A stretch of DNA of 64,000 nt from Vigna angularis (taxonomy: Eukaryota > Streptophyta > Magnoliopsida > Fabales > Fabaceae). The notes under the pieces are model-generated. The model ran no database searches and was not told where the DNA came from. It saw only the letters and a list, made by a program, of their open reading frames with translations. The stretch lies in assembly GCF_016808095.1 (NCBI RefSeq), contig NC_068979.1, forward strand, positions 18,134,501 through 18,198,500, read 5' to 3'. Below, piece by piece: positions 35,880 through 48,814 of this stretch; the stretch's first letter is position 1, and each line of letters opens with the position of its first letter. The position numbers and the translations under genes are program-made.

Positions 35880-38800
35880 AAAAATTTTCGTCCTCGAAAA
35901 TTAAAACTTACCCGGAAATAAGTGAGGATACAAGTCCCTCATGGCATCCTCCACTTCCCATGTAGAGTCGCCCGTCTTCTCATTCCACACCACTTTCACT
36001 AATCTGATAGCTTTCCTTTTGTAGTACTTGGTGCGGCTCCTTCCACGCGAATTGGCTGCATCTCCAGCATTCGGTCTTGACGAAGACGAACGTCTTCCAA
36101 CTCCAGTATATGAGAGGGGTCGGCTATGTACTTCCGGAGTTGGGAAACGTGGAAGACTGGATGAAGGTTGGACAATTGAGGAGGCAGTGATAGTTCGTAC
36201 GCCACTGGTCCGATCTTCCTTAAGATTTGGTAGGGTCCGACGAACTTGGGGGATAGCTTCTTTGGACGAACGACCCTGCCTACACCAGTGGTCGGATTCA
36301 GCCTAAGGAAAACGTGATCTCCTGCAGCGAACTCCAATGGTCTTCTTCTCTTATCAACGTAAGATTTCTGCCTACTCCGAGACGTCTTCAACCTTTCTTG
36401 AATCAGCTTCACCTTCTCAGTCGTTTGTTGAATGAGCTCAGGTCCGGTTAACGCTTTCTCTCCTTCTTGAAACCAACATAGTGGCGTTTGACACTTCCTT
36501 CCATAAAAAGCTTCAAAGGGAGCCATTCCGATGCTAGACTGAAAGCTGTTGTTGTATGTGAACTCCACTAAAGGCAAGACTTCATCCCAAACGCCCAAGT
36601 GATCTAGGACGCACGTCCTCAGTAAGTCTTCGAGCGTCTGGATGGTTCTCTCGGATTGACCGTCCGTCTGAGGGTGATACACCGAACTCATTTGAAGTTT
36701 GCTACCGAGCTCGGTTTGTAGTGATTGCCAAAACCGCGAGGTGAACCTTGTGTCTCGATCAGAGATGATGCTCGAGGGCACTCCATGCAACCGAACGATC
36801 TCTCTGATATAAAGTTTGGCCAGGTTGGTCATCGACATCTTCAAATTGACCGCTAGGAAGTGGGCACTCTTTGTTAAACGATCCACTATAACCCAAATGG
36901 AGTCGTGATTCTTGACGTACGCGGTAGGTGGGTCACGAAATCCATGGAAATGTTGTCCCACTTCCATTCAGGAATCACAAGCTGTTGCAGTAAACCGCCC
37001 GGCCTTTGGTGTTCAACCTTCGCTCGCTGACAAGTTAAGCATAATGCCACAAAACGAGCGACATCATTCTTCATTCCCGGCCACCAAAATGTCTTCCTGA
37101 GATCTTGATACATCTTATTCATGTCAGGGTGCATGCTAAGACGACTTTGGTGCCCTTCCTCCAGGATAATCCGCTTCAGCTCTTCATCATTTGGAATGCA
37201 CGTTCTACCCTTATAGCGTAAGAAACCGTCTGTTCCAGTGTTGAACTCTTTGGCCTGATCCGTTCCAAGCGCATTCAGAATCTTCACCAGATCTTCATCC
37301 TCAGATTGCTTCTCCCTGATTCAGTCGAATACATCACTGGATATTCTAAGGTTACATCATCTAATGCTGTTCGGTTCTAAATTGAACTGTAACCTTAGAT
37401 CTCTGAAACTCTCCACCAAACTTAATTCTCTGACCATCATTGCCGAGACACGAACTGCTTTTCTGCTCAAGGCGTTCGCCACCACATTAGCCTTCCCCGG
37501 ATGATAGAGCAGTTCAAAATCATAATCTTTTAAGAACTCCAGCCAACGCCTCTGCCTATGTTCAATTCCTTCTGATCAAAGAGGTACTTGAGACTCTTAT
37601 GATCACTGAAGACTTGGAACGTAGATCCATACATATGGTGTCTCCAAATCTTCAGGGCGAAGACGACCGCTGCTAATTCTAGGTCGTGCGTCGGATAGTT
37701 CTTCTCGTGCATCTTCAATTGACGAGAAGCGTACGCGACCGCTCTCTTCTCTTGCATAAGTACACAACCCAACTCTTGGTGAGAAGCATCACAGTAGACC
37801 TCGAACGGTTTGGCTGTATCAGGGATAACTAGAACTGGAGCGCTCGTCAACTTTTTCTTCAGTTCTTGGAAACTCTCTTCACACCGATCGGTCCAAGCGA
37901 ACGGTTGATCTTTTTTGGTCAGCTGAGTCAGCGGAGCTACTGTCTTAGAAAATCCTTCAATAAAACGCCTATAGTAGCCCGCGAGTCCCACAAAGCTGCG
38001 AACCTCAGTAACCGAACGCGGACTCTCCCATTCCAAAACCGCTCGTACCTTGGCCGAATCCACAGAGATACCTCCAGCCGAAACCACGTGCCCCAAGAAT
38101 TGCACTTCCTTCATCCAAAATTCACATTTAGAGAACTTGGCGTACAACTCCTTTTCTCTTAATACTCCAAGTACGAGCCTCAAGTATTCTTCATGTTCTT
38201 CGCAGCTCTTGGAGTAGATCAGAATGTCATCAATGAAGACGACTACGAACTTGTCTAGATATGGCCTAAATATACGATTCATGTAGTCCATGAATATTGT
38301 CGGGGCGTTCGTTACACCGAACGGCATCACTACATACTCGTAGTGTCCGTAACGAGATCTGAAGGCTGTCTTCTGAATGTCCCCTACTTTAACCCGAATT
38401 TGATGGTAGCTTGATCTCAAGTCTATCTTAGAGAATACGCTCGCACCATGTAATTGATCCAGCAGATCGTCAATCCGTGGTAGGGGATACTTGTTCTTGA
38501 TGGTCAGCTTATTTAACTGCCGGTAGTCAATTCAAAGTCGAGAGCTGCCATCCTTCTTCTTCACCAAGAGAACAGGCGCTCCCCAAGGCGATGCGCTCGG
38601 TCGGATGAACCTCTTATCCATCAGATCTTCAATTTGCTTCTTGAGTTCAGCCAACTCAGCTGGTGACATCCGATAGGGTGCCACAGAAATGGGTGTTGCT
38701 GTCGATACTAAGTCAATTGTAAATTCTACCTCGCGAGCAGGAGGCAATCCAGGTACTTCTTCTGGAAAAACATCAGGAAACTCATCCACGACCGATCGTC

Positions 38801-39515
38801 CTCCACTCAGCTTACTACTGGACGATCGTTCCCAACTAGAGTCTTCATCCGAGTGCGTCATGATCAAAAAGCAATTGGCGCCCTCCATGATATCCTCCTT
38901 CAGTTGACCGAGCGTCACTGACAATTCTTCTTCCTCTTCATTCGGAAAAACTAACCTCTTTTCACCACAGTCTGTGAGGATGCGATTGGTAGCCAGCCAA
39001 TCCATTCCTAAGATCACCTCTAACTCCTTTAGAGGTAAGCATATGAGGTTCACCTTATATCTACGCCCTTCTACCTCAATAGAACATCTAACACAAATAG
39101 TAGACGTCCTGACCTCACCAGCCGCTAGGGTTGACACCACTAGGTCGAACTGCATTTCACTCTCCGCTAACCCCAGTTTATCAATGCACGCCTTCGAGAT
39201 GAAGGAGTGTGTTGCCCCCGAATCAAACAACACACAACATTGCATTCCATATAGTAGGCAGGTGCTGGTTATAAGTGTACCTGAACTGGAAGCTTCAGCA
39301 CCCGTTATTGCATATACTCGCCCTACTGCCTGCGCTCGGCCTCCCCTTCCTTGATGATTTCTCCCCGCATTGGGTGGTCTCATGGCCGCTCGTCCATCCA
39401 TGTTACACTCGCTGTCTAAATGCCCATTCCTTCTGCAGCGAGTACAATATTTTACTCCCGCCATCTGAGGACATGACGATCGGTAATGGGGTCCCCCACA
39501 CTGGAAGCACTTCAC
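35880..39515 (-). pseudogene. Decayed pol: zinc knuckle, protease, RT, RNase H, integrase, chromodomain
   Basis: In order: CCHC knuckle (near 39510-39460), aspartic protease with LFDSGATHSF (near 39230), RT starting before 38532, with a stop at 38532-38534 where the family has Cys (RL-stop-IDYRQL), RT core with [10 protein letters not shown] (near 38230) and RNase H with [12 protein letters not shown] (near 37790). A frameshift falls near 37560. The integrase zinc finger (HHCC) is at 37170-37040, and a frameshift near 36965 precedes the catalytic core with ISDRDTRFTSRFW and TDGQSERTIQTLEDLL. The GPY-type motif (KFVGPYQIL) follows. After a final frameshift near 36040 a chromodomain-like tail (IRLVKVVWNEKTGDSTWEVE) ends near 35910. 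The multiple lesions make it non-functional. Confidence 0.9.
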
Positions 39516-39544
39516 TGACCCCTGCTGTCCAGACTGTCCGACAG

Positions 39545-40450
39545 CTAATACAGATTGAAACCCCCACCTTTTGACGTCTGAGCTGGTCGAGCGTACGGCG
39601 TTCTTCTCAGATTCACATGGTTTCTAGCCGACACTAGTCCCCTTACCACCTGTTGTTGCCTCTTTGGTTGTTCCACTTTAGCCACATTCTTCTCTAACAC
39701 CTTGGCTCTCTCCACCATGGCAGGAAACGTCCTAATGCATAGGCTGGATATCAGCAACTTCAATTCACTCCTCAGCCCGTTCTCAAATTTCCTACACTGC
39801 CACTCTTCGCTGGTCGCCATGGTATTGAAACGAACCAGATGCTTGAACTTGTTGGTGTATTCCGAGACGAACATTCCACCTTGTACCAACTGTAGAAACT
39901 CTACTTCTTTAGCGAAACGGACGCTATCTGGGAAGTATTCCTCATAAAACTTGCTTCAGAAAACTTCTCATGAAATGGGACTTTGAGCGTCCGTCAATAT
40001 AGCCTTCATGCTCGTCCACCAGTGGCTGGCTTTCCCCGTTAATAGATACTTTGTAAACGCCAACCTGTTGTCATCCGGGCACCTCTTAGCATCATATATC
40101 CGTTCCATATCCCTTAGCCATTGATCGGCCTCATCAGGGAGGCACTTCCCATTGAATTTTTCAGGGTGATGCTGAAGGAAACTCTCCAAGCTCCACTCCG
40201 CCTGATTAGTAGCGTTTGAAGAGGACGCCCCCGGTGTGTTCCTGGTGGTCGCTAGGATCTCCATCAATTGCCTCTGAGTCGTTTCATAGTTTGCGCAAGC
40301 GGCTTTCAAACTCTGTAAGGCAATCGAGTTTTGCTGCATCAAGGCAGCGTTCTGCTGCTGTAGCCTTTCTATTACTGACTCCAACAACCTAGTGTTGTCG
40401 GACACATCACGTTCGGTGGGTTGAGGTGGAGGAGGAGGTCTGGGTGCCAT
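39545..40450 (-). pseudogene. Decayed gag of the Tekay-like element
   Basis: The likely start is ATG at 40448-40450 (MAPRPPPPPQPTERDV). A retrotrans_gag region follows (EWSLESFLQHHPEKFNGKCL, then ADQWLRDMERIYDAKRCPDDNR). Stops at 39968-39970 and 39956-39958 interrupt the frame where Trp is expected, so both fit TGG to TGA. The same frame resumes (FYEEYFPDSVRFAKEVEFLQL) and runs to a stop at 39545. A frameshift then separates it from the CCHC knuckle (CFQCGGPHYRSSCP), which lies in the next open frame near 39510. Confidence 0.85.
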
Positions 40451-40587
40451 TTGTTCTCTGGCAAAACAGAGAAAAACGGTCATTAGTTAAGTTCAAAGAG
40501 TTTAGAATAACTCACCAAACGAAAATTAAGTACACAGCAAAAACATAGTGCACTCATAACCTACAGCGTCCTTAAGAGAACAAAACT

Positions 40588-40599
40588 GCTCTGATACCA
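40588..40599 (-). promoter_or_regulatory. Primer-binding site for initiator tRNA-Met
   Basis: On the minus strand this reads TGGTATCAGAGC, complementary to the 3' end of plant initiator tRNA-Met. It starts 4 nt inside the 5' LTR, the standard position for priming minus-strand DNA synthesis. Confidence 0.92.
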
Positions 40600-40603
40600 C
40601 TAA

Positions 40604-43133
40604 TGTAACATCCCAAAAATACAGTAAACACCATATAATAGAATTAATTACATTTAATGATAAACCAATTCAGTCTTATACTAAACAAGAGCACGGTTTT
40701 GGGCCGAACGGCCTTACATAGCTTTGCCAAAATAAACTGTACAAGATAAAGGGAAAACATGACCGAACGGCTTACAAAAGTCCTATTACCGATCGGTCAA
40801 TTAACAAAAAGGAAAGGAAGTGACCGAACGGTCACTTCATACTAAACTACTAACTACAACCGAACGTCCTACTGTTCGGCCTTCACTTCCACATCTACGA
40901 GGTTCGCGTCCTCCAAAACTTCTTCTTCCAGCGCCTCTTCCAGTAGTGCGCTTCCATCTGCTCACATCCACACGGATGATCATTGCAAAACAAGACGGAC
41001 GTACAACAAGACAACACAAGGAAAACACAGGGTAAGCTTATGTAATTTAATTCAAGAAATAACATACGTTTATCAAATTCAAACACATCAAATATATTTC
41101 AACCTACTTATACAAACAAGGCCTATTACTAGACTGACCGTCCGGACTGTATGAATTCTGTGTAGCTACGACGTTCGTGCACCCGGGTGATGTAGTAACT
41201 GGAATTCTCATTAGCTGTCACCCGAGGTTAGTCCTATCTGTCCAAAGTACCCCTAAGGACTAGGACCTTCTGCCGTTCCCACACATGACATACCCCCTCT
41301 ATGTGAGGACAAGTATTCACGGAACATCAGGATGAATCGACAGCTTAGCATTACCACAGTCATACTTTACCAAATTTCAATGTTCATCCAAGAGTCGTTC
41401 CTCCCCGAAACGCTCGTTCAAATCCAAAATCTCATATTCACCTTATAAACTCTTCCTCCTTTATAACCTTTCGCTTAGGTGCCATTTTCATCATTCTCTC
41501 AAAACATATAAAATAACGAACGTTCCGCTCTCTTCATAAAGAGAACGAACGATGGAGACGAGACCGAAAAACCTCTCGTTCCATAATGGAATAAGACCAA
41601 GAGAATTACTTTTTAGATTTGAGAATATCTCGAGTACAAAAATATACCATATATAACTAACGTGATTTATGAAGGGAATCAGTTAAATGAACTGACTTTC
41701 GTGAATTCAAATCCATACTCAAACAACAATTTAAGTACAGGGGTTTAAGGCCGGATCAAATAAATGTAGACACGTCAGAATACTAAATAACCATATTTAG
41801 AATCGTTCATATACAAAAATCGAATGCCGGTCAATGACCAAACGCGGTAAAGAAGATGTTATTGAACTTGGACGAACACTATTTCATCAAGATTGATTAT
41901 ACAGAGAATGAGTACGAGCGCTTGGTGTAAGACCGAGCACTACCGGTATGAGCGCTAGGTGTAAGACCGAACACTAATAAACTTATAATAAAAGGCTTGA
42001 TAAATATTTTAAGTTACTATTGAAGTGGTGTTTACGAACAACAATAATATACAAGTACATATACATATATTAGGTTTATCATATTAGATTCAGGCTCCAC
42101 TATGCTTGGTCGAACGCTCAAGCATAGTATTACCACACGAAGGCGCTCGTCCTATACTAGGATTCTCTCCAAATGAAAGAATCCCGTTTCAACTAGGTTT
42201 ACTAGGAAAATCGAACGGTCAATGGCCGTTCAGTAACGAACGTACTTTATCATAGTGAAATCTCATATACAGAATCTTTTACATTAAACTCATTTCTCTT
42301 AACTTATAACTTAATAACTTCAGCACTTTATAAAATTCCTATCATAATCAATTTTCATATCTCATACATCACATATCATATAAGTTTCATATTTCATTTC
42401 ATCTCATCAAATAAACGAACGTTCTTTCCATACAATCATTCCAACCATCATGCATCAAAATCATCCAATCAACTAAACGAACGTTCAGATAGTTCAATCA
42501 GCAACAAATCAAAATTAAATTAAATAAGCTTCCCTTACCTCTATTGTAAACGGACGTCCTATTGACTGAAGTTGGTTTGTCAAAGAACTAAGGTTTCCTT
42601 CTACCCCCAACAGCTCAACTACTCTACGAACCAAAATCAAATAACATACCAAAAATGATTCAGAATTACTACTAAGGATTCGCGAAACCAGAACTTGGTT
42701 TGCATGTTATCAAGAACTAACGGTTTTAAGGAAAAGAAACTTACCAGTTTCAGAACGCGGAAATGATCGGTTCAAACTGAAGCTTATACCACCGGGAAAA
42801 CTTCTACGGTTTCTGAAACGTGATCGGAGGAGAAAAATGGTGAGTTTTTGGTAGAGAGAAGGGAGGGTTTCTAGAGAGAAGAAGGAGAAATGGAAAGTCA
42901 GAGTTTGGAAAGGAGAAGGTACATGCAGAAGAGAGTGGGTACGAGTTTTCAGAAAATCACTTTTGTTTTCCCACGTCCAAACGGACGTCCGCTCTCCTGC
43001 TGACACATGCTTTCCACTATCTGATTTTCGAAACTTTGCTGGTTGACACCTGGCGTCCGCTCAGAGGGGTTTTAGATGGTTTTTAATGAGATCAGACAGG
43101 TGGGGTTTGGGTGGGGTTTTCCGAGGCCTCATA
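40604..43133 (-). repeat. Tekay-like 5' LTR
   Basis: This is the upstream LTR, the same length as its partner after one compensating one-base insertion and deletion. Its outer terminus has changed from TG to TA on the minus strand (TATGAGGCC), which would hinder integrase processing of any new copy. Confidence 0.93.
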
Positions 43134-43138
43134 GGATG

Positions 43139-44600
43139 AAACCCCTTTAAAACTGTATGGTGTTAGGCCAATTTCATTGAGATCTAAATTGATAAAACAT
43201 TGACTTGGTATTTATGTGAGGTTATATATAAAGAGTTGAATAGTAAAAAAGAGACTTAAAAATGAGTTATGGAATTAAATAGGATATTCAAAAGTAATAA
43301 AGGCAAGAGGAAAATTCAAATGTTAGAAAAAAAAAAAAGAGTTACTGATATTAAATAAATGGAAGATTACTTTTTAATGTTCTGGTTGACTAAATTTTAC
43401 CTATTAGCTAGAACAATTATATATGAAATTTAAAAAAAAATACAAATAAGATTACACAAAGCTAAGAGTGAAAATTATAAATTTAAGACTTGCCTTCAAA
43501 AATGTATATGATAAGACATGAAATTTAAAGGTCTTATGAAACTAAAAATAAATATTTTTTAAAATTCTAAAAATTGAAATGTAAATAAAAAAATCATTAA
43601 AATGTTTGTCTTGCATAAAAACAAATAATAAAAATCATGTAGTAAACTGAGATTCATATACTAAAGTTAAACACTGTTATATAAAGATTATGTTATAAAT
43701 TCATTAAAAAAAATAATAACAATTTTGGATTCCTTTAAAAAAGATAAACAGTTAAATATTGATATTTTCTTTTGTCAACTCATCGTAAATTATTAGGTTT
43801 ATAAATCTAAGAGTCTGTATTGTTCTGCTTCATTTCTTTTATTTTTAAATACTTTTCATTTGTTTAAAGAGAAAGTGAAAAACAATTATATAATCATTTT
43901 CATTATTGATTTTAAAAAAATTAAATCAGAAAGTGTTTTAAAATAGCTTTTAGAAATAAACTACTCAACCATGTTTTTTTTTTCAATTTAAGAACAAAAG
44001 GAAATTATCAAACTGAACCTAAATTCGTAGTTGGTACTTCATAACGACACTCATGCCTAATTACAAACAATTACAAACTCTAGCATAAATATAAGAGGAA
44101 TTAGAAAATAAAAATGTTCAGTAATATATATATATATATATATATATATTGTACAAATGAAACTACCCTAAGTAGAATTAGAAAGACAATTTGGGCATTT
44201 ATATTAGATTGAAGGACGAGTGATACTGAAGAGAAAATGCTGATATGGTACAGTAGTATCAACTAAACCATTAGCATATGCTTAGGTTTATGAAAAACGA
44301 TTCTGGTTAGATACTTAGTCCAACTGGAATATTTTACTTATACTTCTCCTTGCATGGAACTACGCAAAAAAACCACTCAAATCCCACCAAGGCATTGAAA
44401 TGCCACCAAAGAATGCTTTGATATTCATAAAAACAATAATATAGGATCGCCAATTTTTGTACAATACTCATATGCTACAATTTGATTTGCACTAACATGG
44501 TCAACTAGAAAATCCAATTGCATGTATATGACTTTAGTGTTTAGACCGAACGTGTGGATGAAGATTTAGACTCTGTCATTCACTGCTCATTACCAAATTC
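43139..44600. other. AT-rich spacer with an (AT)n microsatellite
   Basis: This is the continuation of the sequence interrupted by the retrotransposon. A dinucleotide run (AT) of about 26 bp lies at 44124-44150. The last few hundred bases before 44601 probably contain the 3' UTR of the RRM gene, but no clear polyadenylation signal was identified. Confidence 0.5.
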
Positions 44601-47400
44601 CTAACTATCTTTTGAAGCAAGTGTAGCTTTTGATCCGTACTTGGAGAAAACATCACTTAATACAGCCTTCTCCCTTATCTTTAACCTGCGTCATAGTCAA
44701 ACAAGTACACATCAGAAAACAACACGAAAACATGAGAGTGGTGCCATAAAATGCACAGGGATTTCACCTTCTTGAGGATCCAGGAATATCTAAAAATGTT
44801 TTGGCTTTCTCTTTGGAAGTTGATTTTTTCGTCCGGGCATTTTCTTGTTTAACCTTGGAAAATGACTTCTTTTCCACTGTGGAGTTTCTGTCAAGCTTGT
44901 CTGAGGGAGGTGAATTAGTTTCAGGATGGATCCTCAATTCCGTACCATCATCACCATCCACTCTCAAAGCAGTGACGGATTCTTGAATACCCCCATCGTC
45001 TTCTTGTTCTTCTCCATCCATCAGATTGTCCAGGCCATCCAAATCATCTGAATTGGTCTCATCCCATGTACTGAGAGCAGAATCATCATCGCTGTTGGAA
45101 TCCTCGTCTGAATCTTCTTCAAAGGTAGTAGTGTCCATGTGCTGTGGAGCGGCACTCAGATTTTCACTTATTTTCAGAGATGGAGATAAAGACTGTCCAT
45201 TTAGAAGCTCGCATTTTATCTGCTTCTGAATTTTCCCAAATGTTATAGTTTGTCCTGTGTATAACTCCACAAACCTGGGGGACAGATCAATGGAATTGGT
45301 AAGATATTAGCATGGAATTAGTAAACAACTTCAACATCGTGTTGCGGCAGGAAATTCTTTCAATAACAAAAGCACAACAATTAAAAATTGCATAGATCCC
45401 TATGCCATACATATTCGCCAATTTCGTTTTAGCAAATTAAAGAGGCATGAAGAAGCTTGAATGATAACAAATCACCACCCTCATAATTTTCTTATCACAA
45501 AACATCTTGCACTGCATGTAATAGACAAAACTACTCTTCCCTTATTCTCCATTATTATTTTTCTTGGGGTTGGGGGTTGGAAGCAGACACAATATTGAGG
45601 TTATAACACACCTAACTGCATCTTCTTCACGCTTGAAATCAACAAAAGCAAAACCTTTGCAGATTGGATCCCTTGTCTTTTTGTTTCCAATAACAGCTGG
45701 GGCAATATTAGTTATGCCCGGAATCCCTTGCAAAGCTGCTTTCAGATCTCTAAGGATGTTTTTCTTCTTCGGTAGGTTCACCAATCGCACTCGACTTCCA
45801 ATTGGAACCAGTTTGGTATCTGCAAAGTTCCATGTCAATAAATAGCCAGATTTCAAATCATAGGCTCAGTGTAATTTGCAACTCAATAGTTCGGGCATTG
45901 GTTTGTTATTCATTCAAAAGCCAACAGACAACAACACAGAATATATACTAGACCCCAGCATTTATTTTCACAAGTCTTTAAACTCGTCTCAAAATCATCG
46001 TAAAACAATGTAATTAGTGCATTCCTCAATGAACAGATTATTCAGGGGGAGTGACTAATCAAAATAAGATTTAAATTTATACAGAGAAATGGTAACAGAC
46101 ACTGTACACAGCATGATCAGGTGAATTCCACCTAATTCAAACAAAATTTGATCAGTTTGAAACATAAACTTCTCCATGAGCACTTACGAGAAAAGAATAT
46201 ACGAATGTAAAATGAAATAAAATTTTCCTATGAAAGAAAATATCTTGTGGAAAAAAGTTAATTTGAACTTGTGAAAAAGTCTCCTTTATTTCACCTCTTT
46301 CTTTTCGTATTAGTAATACTATGAAGAAGTTTATTAAAATAACTAAAGCGAAAACCTATGGGAGTAACAACAAAATTCAGTGTCCAGAAGAGAGTGCCGA
46401 TACCATTCTTCAGTGCATATACATTTACTCATGTAGCTAGCCACATGGATAAAGGCTTATCTAGCCATAGAAAAAGCTTAGATATAATTTCTTTATTTAA
46501 AATGATTTTGCTATTATTTTCCCATTAGAATTAGAATTGTCTCGTGCATAACAAAATTTTCTATTAAAGGTCAACATAACTTTTCCAATTCCAATTCCAA
46601 TTCCAATTAAGAAACAGCAAAACCACCTAAGCTATTGCATTTTGCAGTAGTCAGTCACACAACAAAACTCAAGCAGCTATATCTACACAGGTTAACATAT
46701 ACGAAAGAAAAGAAAAACAAAAATGCTTTACACATACACTGGCAAGAAACACGACACATGACTAGTCACATGAACATCACCCCAAAGTAAATAACAGAAT
46801 AATTTCACCAACCCATCAACTATGAACTAATTTGAACACAACAACCAAAAACAGGATTATTAGTGGCTAACCTTTCTTCTTATCATCTTTTTCATTGGAA
46901 GCATGCTTCACAGGGTTGCTCTTAAGCATCTTCAAGTTCTCAACCTGAGCTACTCTACTCTGACGAATTTCCTCGAGCAGCTTATCCTCAACCGAAGTGT
47001 CGTACACTTTCCCCTCACCAAAGCCCTTCGGTCTCTTCTCGAACCATTTATTCATCTTCTCCAACGGAAGCATCCCCTCATCATCGTCATCATAATCAAA
47101 TTCTTCTTCTTCGTCATCGAATTCGTCACTTAAATCATTGTCGTACTCCTCCTCGTCTAAACCATCGTCTGCCACGGCGATTTCAGAGCCTCCAGGCCTT
47201 TTCTTCTTCGCGGAGACCGCAACAAAAGCGCGGCCGGAAAGCTTCGAGCAGGGTTGCCGGAATTGTAGGCACACGAACTTCGAAACGAAGGAGAAGTGAA
47301 AACTAGCGGCACGTGAGGGAGCCAGAGAGTAACACGTGTGCGCGTGAGAGAGAAGAGGCACCGAATTGTAAGGTGTCGGAAATGCAGTTGAACGGAGCAT
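44601..47400 (-). CDS. Probable chloroplast RRM RNA-binding protein with acidic domain (similar to Arabidopsis RBD1)
   Basis: Four exons, 46872-47400, 45612-45819, 44768-45274 and 44601-44685, join at GT-AG introns into 442 residues with matching phases and no stop. Residues 1-60 are Ser/Arg/Phe-rich with almost no acid, like a plastid transit peptide. Residues 78-109 are a strongly acidic tract. A conserved-looking segment (MNKWFEKRPKGFGEGKVYD) precedes a single RRM at about 184-270, with RNP2 VRLVNL (187-192) and RNP1 KGFAFVDF (231-238). The C-terminal part is acidic then Lys/Ser-rich, ending in a short basic exon (RLKIREKAVLSDVFSKYGS). The architecture recalls Arabidopsis RBD1, which acts on chloroplast 23S rRNA; the link is by recognition and not verified. 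The start codon at 47400 opens the transit peptide. A tRNA gene lies 107 bp upstream on the other strand. Confidence 0.88.
46580..46607. repeat. Hexanucleotide microsatellite in intron 1
   Basis: Four to five tandem copies of TTCCAA lie within the long first intron of the RRM gene. No function is suggested. Confidence 0.7.
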
Positions 47401-47507
47401 TGTTCTCCGACTTCGTGTTTTGGATACGTTACCAGCATCAGAATAGCTTATATAACCTTTTATTATATATTTGGTATATAAATTATATAGAAAGTACAGA
47501 ACAACAA

Positions 47508-47580
47508 GGTGTCGTGGTGTAGTTGGTTATCACGTCAGTATAACACACTGAAGGTCTCCGGTTCGAGTCCGGGCGACGCC
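47508..47580 (+). tRNA. tRNA-Val (anticodon AAC)
   Basis: The 73-nt cloverleaf has acceptor stem GGTGTCG paired with CGACGCC (one G-T), D arm GTG/CAC with AGTTGGTTAT, anticodon stem TCAGT/ACTGA, loop ATAACAC with AAC at 47542-47544, and T arm CCGG/CCGG around TTCGAGT. Box A (TGGTGTAGTTGG) and box B (GGTTCGAGTCC) are intact. CAA words just upstream (acaacaagg), a TATA-like run about 30 bp before the gene, and a T-run at 47587-47591 match plant Pol III genes. CCA is not encoded, as normal in nuclei. Confidence 0.96.
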
Positions 47581-48034
47581 AAATCAATTTTTAATTTTTT
47601 AGACTTTGTTTCATTCCAAAGGATACATGTCTAATCCAGTTTTAAATACAGATAATAAAAGGCAATGTGACTTTCTTTATTTAAAAAATAATAATTTTAA
47701 TATTTTTTAAATAATACAAAAATAGCATGAGAAAAATTAGTCAAATGTGATTTTTGTATCAATAAGAAATTTTCTAGTTTATTATTAATTTTCATTATAA
47801 ATTCAATACTAATTTTTAGAACAGGTCGAGTAGAAGTAAGAGTAAAATTTTCAATTTTATAATTATCATTGAAAATCTCACTTAAAGAAAGAACAAATAT
47901 ATGAAAATAATAAACTAATTAAAAGAATAAGAAAAATTCTATGCAATCAACAAAAGAAAAATTCTCTGTATATTAAAATTTATATAAACTATTTATTGTA
48001 GATGGGTTGTGGTTTCTCATTTTGTTTCCAGTTT
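47581..48034. other. AT-rich spacer after tRNA
   Basis: Apart from the T-runs that would stop Pol III just after the tRNA, nothing is recognised. Confidence 0.5.
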
Positions 48035-48814
48035 CGTGTATTTCATTCTACACCTCCAAGTATTTCACTTTGTACTTCCAATTTTCTAAAATATCTCTAA
48101 TTAATATAGGATGGTTATTTGTTAATTTTTTGTTGGTTTAATGTCTTCGGAGGTCCTATTTATGCGAATTTGTATCAATTGGATTCTCGTATTCTGAAAG
48201 TGCTCATTTGAGTTTTTGTTTTGGTAAAATTGAATCAATAATGTCTTTGTCGTTAATTGCTATAAACAGCGTTAACTTTCTTGCGATGTAACATGCTGAG
48301 CTGGCATTAAAAAAGTATGTGGCAGATAAGAATTGATTATGTGGATTTATTTTAAGGGTAGATTTATTTTAAGTTTTAAATAAAATCTCTGTTACTTCTC
48401 TCACTCTCTCTCATGTAATGAAATCCAGGAGCTCCATCATCTTCATCAAATTTCACTCATCAATCACCATACCCTCAATATATAACCCTTTCATCTCCAG
48501 TTCAGAACCCTCATCAAATTTCCTTTCTTCTTCCTTCGATCATTTGTCTCATTCCTCTCCCAAATTTCTCACTTTTTCCCACATTCTCAATCCACTCCCT
48601 CGTTCCCAATTGGGTCCCATTCCTATTCGAATTTCGTTTCTGGGTTTTCCCAATTCGAAGTTCTGCACGTTCCCTTTTTGCAGTGGAACTTCTCGTTCTT
48701 AGGGAGTTCAATTCCATTGTCTCTCACTAAAGCTGAAAACTTGGAGAGAAAGTGTCATACTTTTCGATTCAATTTTTTTTTTTTACAATTGGGTCTGTGA
48801 TCTTTCTGTGTGGG

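Larger units (their letters stand above)
33336..43133 (-). mobile_element. Full-length Tekay-like Ty3-gypsy chromovirus retrotransposon
   Basis: Two 2,530-bp LTRs (33336-35865 and 40604-43133) flank a 4,738-bp internal region on the minus strand. The target duplication is GGATG (33331-33335 and 43134-43138). The LTR outer edge is TGTAACATCCC read on the plus strand; the other edge is TAACA in the left copy but CATA in the right, a mutated terminus. Gag, protease, RT, RNase H, integrase and chromodomain remains occur in canonical order. By eye the LTRs differ at roughly 55 sites (about 2%), implying a fairly recent insertion. The coding region has many stops and frameshifts, so it is not autonomous. 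Confidence 0.95.

Noticed and set aside
45564..45845. 93-codon plus-strand frame
   Set aside because: It is the reverse-strand shadow of the RRM exon.
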